A DNA stretch of 6,337 nt from Verrucomicrobiota bacterium (GTDB lineage Bacteria > Verrucomicrobiota > Kiritimatiellia > CAIQIC01 > Lenti-01): assembly GCA_022709625.1 (NCBI GenBank), contig JAKLIL010000112.1:1-6337 (forward strand), in the 5' to 3' direction. The notes beneath the pieces are model-generated. The model saw only the letters and a list, made by a program, of their open reading frames with translations, had not been told where the DNA came from and did no database searches. Of this stretch, positions 1 to 5,516 are shown one piece after another. Both the position numbers and the translations under genes were made by a program. Within the stretch, counting starts at the first letter, position 1. Every line of letters starts with the position of its first letter.

Positions 1-1
1 C

Positions 2-301
2 GGCGAATTCGCCGAGCTGCTGGCCGAACTGTTCGCCGGGGTCATTCCCGCGTCGGGCGAGTCGGCGGCGCTGACCCCCCGGCGCCTGAAACGCGCCGCG
101 GCCGTCTACGCCGCCTTTGCGCCGATCTTCTGGCTGGCCGGCCTGCTGGATGGGATCTTCTTCTTCTTGCCCGAACACCGCGTGGTCCTGCGGGCCAAGC
201 GCCGGATGATGTGGGTGCCGCGAGTGACGCCGCGCCTGCGCGACGGCCGCAGCATCGCCGAGGCCGCCCTCCGGTCGAAAATCGGCACCGCCGCCGAATA
301 G
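2..301 (+). CDS. C-terminal fragment of an unidentified protein
   Basis: An open frame enters from the left edge and runs 99 codons to a TAG stop; its start lies outside the window. Third codon positions are almost all G or C, as in the other genes here, which supports real coding. The visible part has an acidic, alanine-rich stretch, then a hydrophobic aromatic segment at fragment residues about 36-57 (from AAVYAAF to GIFFFLP) that could be a membrane or membrane-associated helix. A very basic patch follows (RVVLRAKRRMM), and the tail ends SKIGTAAE. I do not recognise the family. The hydrophobic segment followed by a basic patch would suit a membrane-associated enzyme, but that is only an impression. 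The gene converges on the minus-strand operon, with 26 bases between the two stop codons, so it is a separate transcription unit. Confidence 0.7.
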   Translation, partial: GEFAELLAELFAGVIPASGESAALTPRRLKRAAAVYAAFAPIFWLAGLLDGIFFFLPEHRVVLRAKRRMMWVPRVTPRLRDGRSIAEAALRSKIGTAAE

Positions 302-323
302 GCCGCCGACGCTTTCCGCGGCC
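301..323. terminator. possible weak bidirectional terminator hairpin
   Basis: Between the two convergent stop codons there is a perfect 6-base inverted repeat, GGCCGC (301-306) and GCGGCC (318-323), with an 11-base loop. It lies where a shared terminator for both transcripts would be expected. The stem is short, and neither side has a true T-run; the + side continues with only a mixed pyrimidine stretch (TATTTCTTCC). In DNA this GC-rich such a stem can arise by chance, so the call is tentative. Confidence 0.25.
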
Positions 324-327
324 GGGC

Positions 328-759
328 CTATTTCTTCCAAGCGAGAATCACCACGCCGGCGGCCACGCAAGCGATGCCCGACCATTCGCGCAGGTTCGGG
401 CGCTCGCCCAGAAACACGAACGCGAACAGGGCGACGAGCACGAGGCTGAATTTGTCCACCGGGGCGACTTTCGATGCCGCGCCGATCTGGAGGGCGCGGA
501 AATAGCACACCCACGAGGCGCCCGTCGCCAGCGCGGAGAGGGCGAGAAACGCCCATGTTTTTCCGGGCATCCGCAAGGGATTGCTCCATTTGCCCAGCAG
601 GGCGACATAGGCGGCCAGTACGAAAAAGATGATGAAGGTGCGCACGAGCGTGGCGAGGTCCGAATCCACGCCGCGGATGCCGATTTTGGCGAAAATGGCC
701 GTGCCGGCCGCGAATACGGCCGAGAGCAGAGCCCAAACGAACCAAGCGGGCATGTTCAT
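328..759 (-). CDS. half-size EamA/DMT family membrane transporter
   Basis: A 143-residue integral membrane protein of the EamA (drug/metabolite transporter) type, with one EamA domain rather than the usual two. Five hydrophobic helices are visible at about residues 4-22, 35-56, 67-86, 102-119 and 125-141. The stretch ATGASWVCYFRALQIGAASK, followed by VAPVDK and then FVFLGE, is characteristic of the small single-domain EamA group. Such proteins probably act as dimers in the inner membrane; the substrate cannot be told. I chose the ATG at 759 because AAGGA (768-772) sits 8 bases upstream. An in-frame ATG at 777 would add six residues (MKRNFP) and overlap the upstream stop as ATGA, but it has no visible ribosome binding site. 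The gene ends the operon, with a TAG stop facing the + strand gene. The family call is firm; the start and substrate are not. Confidence 0.88.
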   Translation of the reverse strand: MNMPAWFVWALLSAVFAAGTAIFAKIGIRGVDSDLATLVRTFIIFFVLAAYVALLGKWSNPLRMPGKTWAFLALSALATGASWVCYFRALQIGAASKVAPVDKFSLVLVALFAFVFLGERPNLREWSGIACVAAGVVILAWKK

Positions 760-767
760 GGGAAAGT

Positions 768-772
768 TCCTT
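768..772 (-). promoter_or_regulatory. ribosome binding site deciding the EamA start
   Basis: On the minus strand AAGGA lies 8 bases before the ATG at 759, in a short A-rich run (AAAAGGAA) that stands out from the GC-rich surroundings. It overlaps the codons that follow the alternative ATG at 777, so if this site is used the 777 ATG is not the main start. The site lies just after the upstream gene's stop codon, suited to re-initiation by ribosomes finishing that gene. Confidence 0.55.
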
Positions 773-773
773 T

Positions 774-1562
774 TCATGGCGATGGCTGGCGGAGACGGAA
801 AAATGCGGCGAGGGCGGACCCGCGCCGGCCGCCGGCCGCGATCCGGGCAGCGGGCGCCGTCAGGGCCGCCTTGAGGGGGCCCACGAGACGACTGGGATCC
901 GCAAGCGGCGGGAGCAGCAAGGTGGCATGGTAGGTTCCGGCCGGGAACGTTTCGGCGCCGGCCGGCAGCGGCGTGGAACCCGCCACGATCGCATGGCCCT
1001 GCCGGCGGGCGGCGGCGTAGAGGCGTGGTTCGGGCCAGCCCCGGGGACGCAGGGCCGTATCGATCAAGACCAGTTGCGCGGGCGGAAACTCGGCGACGAG
1101 TTCTTGCGCGAGGCGCTTCCGCGCGGCGTTCCAGCGACCGGGAATCCATGCCAGGGCCGCCACGCCGCCCGCGGCGGCGATCGCGCGGACCAGGTCGCGC
1201 GCGGGTCGTCCGGCGGCCATTGGTTCGGCCACGAACAGGGCGCCGACCGCGAGGCCTTCGGCGCAAGCGAGCTGCCGTCCGGCCAGGATCCAGATGTCCC
1301 GATGATCGGGCAGATGCCGAATCCGCACGCCGCCGGCGGGGTCCCAGGCGACGATCCGCCACCGGTCGCCGGGCAGGCGGAATTCATCCTGCGCCAAGGC
1401 CAGAAAAAAACTGTCCTCGCCGTGCTCGGCGAGGCACACCGCGCGCTGGTCGGTGGGCGCGCGGCGGGGCATGCGGTCCATGGCGGCCAGCAACGCGGCC
1501 GGGACGTCGCCGGTTGGAGCAATGCAGGCGCAGGCGTCGAAATGGAGGCGGACGGGTTTCAT
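774..1562 (-). CDS. uncharacterised 262-residue protein, possibly PHP-like
   Basis: I cannot name this protein with confidence. It appears soluble: there is no signal peptide or clear membrane helix. Recognisable islands are HFDACACIAPTGD (residues 7-19), RAVCLAEHG (40-48), AGRQLACAEGL (94-104), AWIPGRW (138-144), RPRGWPEPR (172-180) and GSTPLPAGAE (195-204). From memory these match the layout of an uncharacterised bacterial family with conserved GRQ...E-G-L, GKW, RP...P and GSDPLP segments. The early H-x-D-x-C and late GS-x-P-L-P recall a metal-dependent, PHP-like hydrolase fold, but that is inference. Here the usual Asp of GSDPLP is Thr197, so any metal site may be degenerate. The ATG overlaps the DUF4340 stop as ATGA, and its TGA overlaps the alternative EamA start as ATGA. 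No strong ribosome binding site is visible, so translation is probably coupled. That it is a gene is well supported; the function is unknown. Confidence 0.8.
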   Translation of the reverse strand: MKPVRLHFDACACIAPTGDVPAALLAAMDRMPRRAPTDQRAVCLAEHGEDSFFLALAQDEFRLPGDRWRIVAWDPAGGVRIRHLPDHRDIWILAGRQLACAEGLAVGALFVAEPMAAGRPARDLVRAIAAAGGVAALAWIPGRWNAARKRLAQELVAEFPPAQLVLIDTALRPRGWPEPRLYAAARRQGHAIVAGSTPLPAGAETFPAGTYHATLLLPPLADPSRLVGPLKAALTAPAARIAAGGRRGSALAAFFRLRQPSP

Positions 1563-3304
1563 TCGGCCCCGTTGGGCGGCGGAGGCAACAGGGCCGCGAC
1601 CGTCTGGGGCGCCAGGGCGAAAACCAAATCGCGGCCGCGCAAGGCGGCGCGGCGGGGTCCGCCGGGGGAGAGTTCCCCGCCGATCCATAGCACGACGGCC
1701 AATCCGCTTTGGCCGCGCAAGGTCGCCGAGACGGTGGCGTAGGGTGCGGCCCAGTCCTGGGCGGCCGCGGCGGTTTGTCCATTGGCGAGCAGCGTTTCCG
1801 CGCGCAACGACGCCAGAACGGTGGCCAGATTCGCGGCCCAGGACTCGGCGGGAATCCATTGGCCGGTCGCCGGATCGCGCGCGATGCGGACCGAGCCGTT
1901 CGGGCCGGCGACCTGGATGTCGGCGATGTCGGCGATCGGGAACGAGAGGATTTGCCGCGAGCGGTACAGCAGGGGATCCAAAGGCGCATCCAGCAACTGC
2001 GCCGGCGACGCCATGGCCACCGAGGAGTCGCCGGCGATGGCCACCCGGACGGAATTGGAATCGCCGGGCTGCGGGCCGACGTGCAGTTCGACCGGCGGGG
2101 TCCGGCCGTCCCGCGAGACAATGCGGATGAGGCGGGCGGCGGGCGGCGGATTGGTATCCGGAGCGTTTGCGAAAGCCGTCAGCCGGACTTCCGACCAGGA
2201 CCGCAGCAGGGTTTGGATGGCTTCGGAGCCGGCGGGCGCCTGCAGCGGCGCGGCCAAGTGCCAGGCGCCTTCGTCGTCGCGGTGGAATTCCAAAACCCGT
2301 TCGGATTCTTCGATGCGCACGCGTTGGATGGCCTCGGGCAAGAGGCCGGGCAGGCGTCGGTCGCGCAAATCCTCGGGTTTGACCAGGAGCGCCTGGCGCA
2401 CGCCGGCGGGCACGGCGTAGATGGAGTTCTCGGCCTGCAGGCGGGCATAGACCAAGGCGGGATTGCCGGGCAGGGAATCGCCGAACGACAGCATTTGGGA
2501 GCCATCGCCGATCTCGGTGTTGAGGACGGCGGTGACCGCCATCTGGCTGTCCAGTCCGTAGGGCGCCAGATCGCTGGTGCCGTCCTGGACGAAACCGGTC
2601 ACGCGACATCCCAGCAGGGCTTCCAGCAAGGCGCCGACGGCGGCGGAATCGGCGCGGGCCGCCACGGGCTGGAAGATGCGCCAGTCGCCGCTTTTGGTGC
2701 GGGCCAGTTGGATGTAGCCGGCGGCGCTGCGGATGTCCAGCCGTTCGATGTCCGCCGGCGTGCCGGCCAGCAGCGTCCGGTCGCGCAAGGCGTCGGCGCT
2801 GGCCGGCAGGAGGGCCAGCAGCGCCGTGGAAACGCGGGCGACGCCGGTATGCTCGGATTGGCGGACGTAGACGCCGTCGCCGAGCGGCGTACGCCGGCCG
2901 ATGAAGATCTGGTTGGTAACCGGGCCCGCGACGATGGCGATGCGCGCGCGGGGCGCGTCGAGGCCATAGGGCAGGTAGGCGTCGGCGGTGCGCCGCGGGG
3001 GCAGGATGATGTCTCCGCGGGGCAGATCCTGGAGCGCGCCCAGGAGCCGTTCGATGGCGACGGAATCGGCGCGGGCCGCGAGCGGGCGCACCAGATGCCA
3101 TTGGCGCCCGTGCCGGGCGCATTCGATGAACAAATCGCCCGTATCGACGATCAGCCGGTCCACGCGGGCGGGATCGAACCGAAACGCGCGGCGGGCCCGT
3201 TCCAGCCGTTCCTCGACGGTGTCCTCGTCGCGGTCCCAGAACGCGATCAGCAGCCCGAGGATCGCGACGGCCAGCGCCAACATGCCGGTCAGCCGGAAGT
3301 TCAT
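1559..3304 (-). CDS. membrane-anchored DUF4340 protein with four tandem modules
   Basis: A 581-residue protein of the DUF4340 type, commonly found beside GldG-like ABC auxiliary genes. Residues about 4-23 form a single hydrophobic anchor (GMLALAVAILGLLIAFW) followed by a charged linker. The rest should therefore lie on the outer face of the inner membrane, or in the periplasm in a Gram-negative. The body is built of four similar modules at about 45-180, 183-320, 324-455 and 457-577. Each has a Trp about 20 residues in (W69, W208, W348, W483), then a helix of the form A-x-S-x-A-x-x-x-L-L. YGLD recurs in modules 1 and 2, and LRDR-x-L closes modules 1 and 2, with YRSRQIL in module 3. The start has a strong ribosome binding site and overlaps the GldG-like stop as ATGA. 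Its role is inferred as an extracytoplasmic partner of the ABC exporter; no biochemical activity is known to me. Confidence 0.88.
   Translation of the reverse strand: MNFRLTGMLALAVAILGLLIAFWDRDEDTVEERLERARRAFRFDPARVDRLIVDTGDLFIECARHGRQWHLVRPLAARADSVAIERLLGALQDLPRGDIILPPRRTADAYLPYGLDAPRARIAIVAGPVTNQIFIGRRTPLGDGVYVRQSEHTGVARVSTALLALLPASADALRDRTLLAGTPADIERLDIRSAAGYIQLARTKSGDWRIFQPVAARADSAAVGALLEALLGCRVTGFVQDGTSDLAPYGLDSQMAVTAVLNTEIGDGSQMLSFGDSLPGNPALVYARLQAENSIYAVPAGVRQALLVKPEDLRDRRLPGLLPEAIQRVRIEESERVLEFHRDDEGAWHLAAPLQAPAGSEAIQTLLRSWSEVRLTAFANAPDTNPPPAARLIRIVSRDGRTPPVELHVGPQPGDSNSVRVAIAGDSSVAMASPAQLLDAPLDPLLYRSRQILSFPIADIADIQVAGPNGSVRIARDPATGQWIPAESWAANLATVLASLRAETLLANGQTAAAAQDWAAPYATVSATLRGQSGLAVVLWIGGELSPGGPRRAALRGRDLVFALAPQTVAALLPPPPNGAE
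2644..2662. repeat. 19-bp direct repeat inside the DUF4340 gene, copy in module 2
   Basis: The 19 bases CGGAATCGGCGCGGGCCGC recur exactly at 3061-3079. The copies are 417 bases (139 codons) apart and in the same frame, and both encode AARADS (residues 215-220 here, 76-81 in the other copy). The spacing equals the protein's module length, so this is best read as a remnant of internal duplication or conserved codon use, not as a separate element. Confidence 0.6.
3061..3079. repeat. 19-bp direct repeat inside the DUF4340 gene, copy in module 1
   Basis: Identical to 2644-2662 and in the same reading frame. It encodes AARADS at residues 76-81, just after the module 1 tryptophan motif QWHLVRPL. 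Confidence 0.6.
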
Positions 3305-4764
3305 GGTCGCTTCCTCCGGAGCAGGGCGACCCCGAGGCCCAGCGCGGCGGCCAAACCCGGCAGTCCCAGCACGACGCTGGCGAACAACGCGCGCAACTGC
3401 CGGGCGTTCATGACCAGCCGCATGTCCGCCAAGGTCGTGGGCGTCAGGTCGATCAAGGCCTCGCGTTCGAGCAGCCAATTCGCGGAATTCAGGAACAGAT
3501 CGGCGTTGGCGCCCATTAGGCCGCCGTTGGCGGCGAAGTCCGAATCGCCGATCACCACCAGACGCGTGGGCCGAATCTGGACCCGGACGCCGGGAACGGG
3601 GCCGCGTTCGATCGCCACCGCCACCGGGACGGGGCCGGCGATGTCCACGCCCCGATCGAAGTCCACGGTCGCGTCGTCGGGATCGAATTCGGCCCACCCC
3701 TTGGCCGAGCAGGCGGCCAGGGCGGCGAACGCCGGTTTGTCGGCCGAGCCGTCGGCCGGCCGCGGCCGGATGGACCGCGGGAGGAACAAGACCGCATCGA
3801 GGTCCTGCAGCGGCGCGGTGATGGGATGGTTGGGCGAGCCGGTCACGTACAGTTCGCGGCCGCTGAGCGTGCGGGAATCGTCCAGCACGACGTCGTCGCC
3901 GACGAGGGCGCCCCATTCCTGGAGCAACGGTTCGAGGCCGGTCTTGACGCGGGCGTCGAGGAGCAGCAGCAGGCGGCCCTTGCGGTCGAGATAGTCGCGG
4001 ACCATGGCGATCTCGAAGGGCGCGAATTCCCTCGCCGGTCCGGCGACCACCAGCAGGGCGCAGCGGTTCGGCACGGCCTGGGCCTCGCCGAGGTGGAGAA
4101 GTTCGACGTCGAGGTTTTCGTCGCGCAGGCGCGTCGCGATCCGGGAGTAGCCGGTCCGGCGGTCGAAATCGACGGGCGAGCGTTCCCCGTGGCCTTGGGT
4201 GAAGAAGACCGCGGGCCGGGCGGCTTGCGTCAAGGCGTAGATGGCGCTGGTGAACAACTGCTCGCCGCGGAAGGTCCGCCGGGGGGCGTCCGTTTCCGCC
4301 AGCGGGGCGACGGTTTCCACGAGCGCGTCGGCCGGCACGGTTTGGCGGCGGCCGCCGATTTCGAACACGAGGCATTCGCCGCCGTCGAGGCGGTACTGGC
4401 GCACGAGTTGTTCGGTCCGCGCCATGTCGCGGTCGGGATCCACGAACTCGAGGGTCAAGTTGGGCGTGCGCGCGGCGTATTCCCGCAACAATTCGGTCGT
4501 GCTGGCATAGGCCGCGTGCGTGGGCCGCAGGAGCACGACCACGCGGATGCCGCTGGAGACGGACTCCAAGAGGCGCAGGCTCCGTTTCGACAACTGCGCG
4601 AACAGGCTGCGCTGCCAATGGAACCGGGCGTAGTGGCGTCCGGACAGATAATTGACCATGGCGACCAGCGCGACGGCGAGCAGAATGCCGGCGACGAGAT
4701 TCGTCCACAGGGCAATGCGCCAGGGGTGGAAACCAGCCGTCGTGCGGGGGGGGCGGGGTGCCAT
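3301..4764 (-). CDS. GldG-like ABC transporter auxiliary protein
   Basis: A 487-residue protein of the GldG / ABC_transp_aux (PF09822-like) type. An N-terminal membrane helix at about residues 16-39 (LWTNLVAGILLAVALVAMVNYL) is followed by a large extracytoplasmic region. A C-terminal helix at about 459-482 ends in RRKRP, so both termini are probably cytoplasmic. Family landmarks are FVDPDRD (107-113), FFTQGHGERS (187-196), GDSDFAANGG (406-415) and LFLNSANWLLERE (423-435). The middle resembles the glutamine amidotransferase-like fold described for these proteins, but no catalytic Cys-His-Glu triad is evident, so a binding or scaffolding role is likelier than catalysis. It follows the permease stop by 5 bases with no clear ribosome binding site. 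The ATG at 4764 is the only start ahead of the first helix. An eight-C run at codons 4-7 is unusual. In Bacteroidetes GldG serves gliding; here the substrate and role are unknown. Confidence 0.9.
   Translation of the reverse strand: MAPRPPRTTAGFHPWRIALWTNLVAGILLAVALVAMVNYLSGRHYARFHWQRSLFAQLSKRSLRLLESVSSGIRVVVLLRPTHAAYASTTELLREYAARTPNLTLEFVDPDRDMARTEQLVRQYRLDGGECLVFEIGGRRQTVPADALVETVAPLAETDAPRRTFRGEQLFTSAIYALTQAARPAVFFTQGHGERSPVDFDRRTGYSRIATRLRDENLDVELLHLGEAQAVPNRCALLVVAGPAREFAPFEIAMVRDYLDRKGRLLLLLDARVKTGLEPLLQEWGALVGDDVVLDDSRTLSGRELYVTGSPNHPITAPLQDLDAVLFLPRSIRPRPADGSADKPAFAALAACSAKGWAEFDPDDATVDFDRGVDIAGPVPVAVAIERGPVPGVRVQIRPTRLVVIGDSDFAANGGLMGANADLFLNSANWLLEREALIDLTPTTLADMRLVMNARQLRALFASVVLGLPGLAAALGLGVALLRRKRP
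3311..3317 (-). promoter_or_regulatory. strong ribosome binding site for the DUF4340 gene
   Basis: On the minus strand GGAGGAA ends 6 bases before the ATG at 3304 and lies within the last codons of the GldG-like gene (RRKRP region). It is the best Shine-Dalgarno match in the operon. It fixes the DUF4340 start and suggests the protein is translated independently as well as by coupling through the ATGA overlap. Confidence 0.75.
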
Positions 4765-4769
4765 GACGG

Positions 4770-5516
4770 TCAGCGCAAGCGGCGCGCCTCCAGAATGCGG
4801 ATGGAGGCGAAGAGCAGCAGCGCGGTTGCGCTGGCGTACCAGACCACCGCGCGCGTATCGACGATGCCGCCGGCGAACTCCCGCATATGCAGGGGCGGCG
4901 CGACGGCGCGGGCGGCCTGGCGGATCGGTTCGGAGTGGCCCAACAACGGCAAGGCGCTGGCCGCCAGCAGGAGCCCGAGCGCCGCCAGGCAGCTCATGGC
5001 GGCCACGGCCTGGTGGCGGGTCAGCAAGGAACAGACCAGGCCAACCGCCAGGAAAAAGGCGCCGATCAGCGCGATGCCGAAATAGCCCGCCGCCAGCAGG
5101 CCCCAATCGATGGGCGGCAATGGCGCCCCGCAGAGTTTCAGGATCGGCAGGTAGGTCGTCGTGGGCAGCCAGCAGACGAGAAAAGCCGCATAGGCGCCGG
5201 CGAACTTGGCCAGGACCACTTCGGTTTCCGTCACGGGCGCGGTCAGCAGCAGTTCGAGCGTGCCGAGCCGGCGTTCCTCCGCAAAGAGGCGCATCGTCAG
5301 CAGCGGCGTCGCCACCAACATCGCCAGCCACAGCCACGGCGAAGCCGCCAGGGTAATCGTGGCTAGTCCGGGCGCCGCGCCCTGGACCAGCCGGGACGCC
5401 AAGGTCCAGAAGCTGAAGCCCGTGATGAGCAAAAAGAACACGCCCACGACGTAGGCGATGGAGGTGCGGTAGATCGCGCCCAGCTCGCGCCGCCACAGAT
5501 GGAAGAACCGGTTCAT
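4770..5516 (-). CDS. ABC-2 type permease, GldF/NosY-like
   Basis: A 248-residue inner membrane permease of the ABC-2 class, expected to pair with the ATPase encoded just upstream. About six membrane helices can be placed: residues 20-40, 60-77, 104-124, 138-163, 168-192 and 223-240. The hallmark of this family is the cytoplasmic loop FAEERRLGTLELLLTAPVTE (78-97), followed by LAKFAGAY (102-109). This EE-x-x-G-T-x-E-x-L-L-x-x-P-V segment, between helices 2 and 3, contacts the ATPase in related exporters. The length is normal for the GldF-like group. The ATG overlaps the ATPase stop as ATGA. Only a poor ribosome binding site (AGG, 4 bases upstream) is present, so translation is likely coupled to the ATPase. 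The family call is firm, but the transported substrate cannot be read from sequence. Confidence 0.92.
   Translation of the reverse strand: MNRFFHLWRRELGAIYRTSIAYVVGVFFLLITGFSFWTLASRLVQGAAPGLATITLAASPWLWLAMLVATPLLTMRLFAEERRLGTLELLLTAPVTETEVVLAKFAGAYAAFLVCWLPTTTYLPILKLCGAPLPPIDWGLLAAGYFGIALIGAFFLAVGLVCSLLTRHQAVAAMSCLAALGLLLAASALPLLGHSEPIRQAARAVAPPLHMREFAGGIVDTRAVVWYASATALLLFASIRILEARRLR

Noticed and set aside
106..288. Small minus-strand frame of 60 codons
   Set aside because: Antisense to the + strand fragment; Arg/Lys-rich with no ribosome binding site or family feature.
211..933. Open frame of 240 codons on the + strand
   Set aside because: It overlaps the end of the + strand fragment in another frame and then runs antisense to the EamA gene. 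No coherent motif is visible.
778..1362. In-frame extension of the EamA frame to 344 codons
   Set aside because: The added part is Arg-rich shadow sequence over the unknown gene with no membrane character, and single-domain EamA proteins are about 140 residues.
1563..3122. In-frame extension of the 262-residue protein upstream
   Set aside because: It is low-complexity Arg/Pro/Ala shadow of the DUF4340 gene. The ATGA overlap at 1559-1562 gives a natural start.
1709..3994. Long open frame of 761 codons on the + strand
   Set aside because: It lies antisense to the DUF4340 and GldG-like genes and crosses both. Its composition (Gly/Gln/Arg/Asp-rich, no domain) is typical of an antisense frame in GC-rich DNA, where stops are rare.
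3305..4708. In-frame extension of the DUF4340 frame upstream to 4708
   Set aside because: The extension is Arg/Pro-rich shadow sequence over the GldG-like gene. The true start at 3304 has a strong ribosome binding site and is followed at once by a membrane anchor.
4744..4758. G-rich stretch considered as a G-quadruplex
   Set aside because: Only two G-runs are present close together (eight and four bases), not the four separate runs a standard quadruplex needs. It is explained by Pro/Arg codons at the start of the GldG-like gene.
3826..5085. Open frame of 419 codons on the + strand
   Set aside because: Antisense to the GldG-like and permease genes, with no recognisable motif. Both real genes opposite it have clear family signatures.
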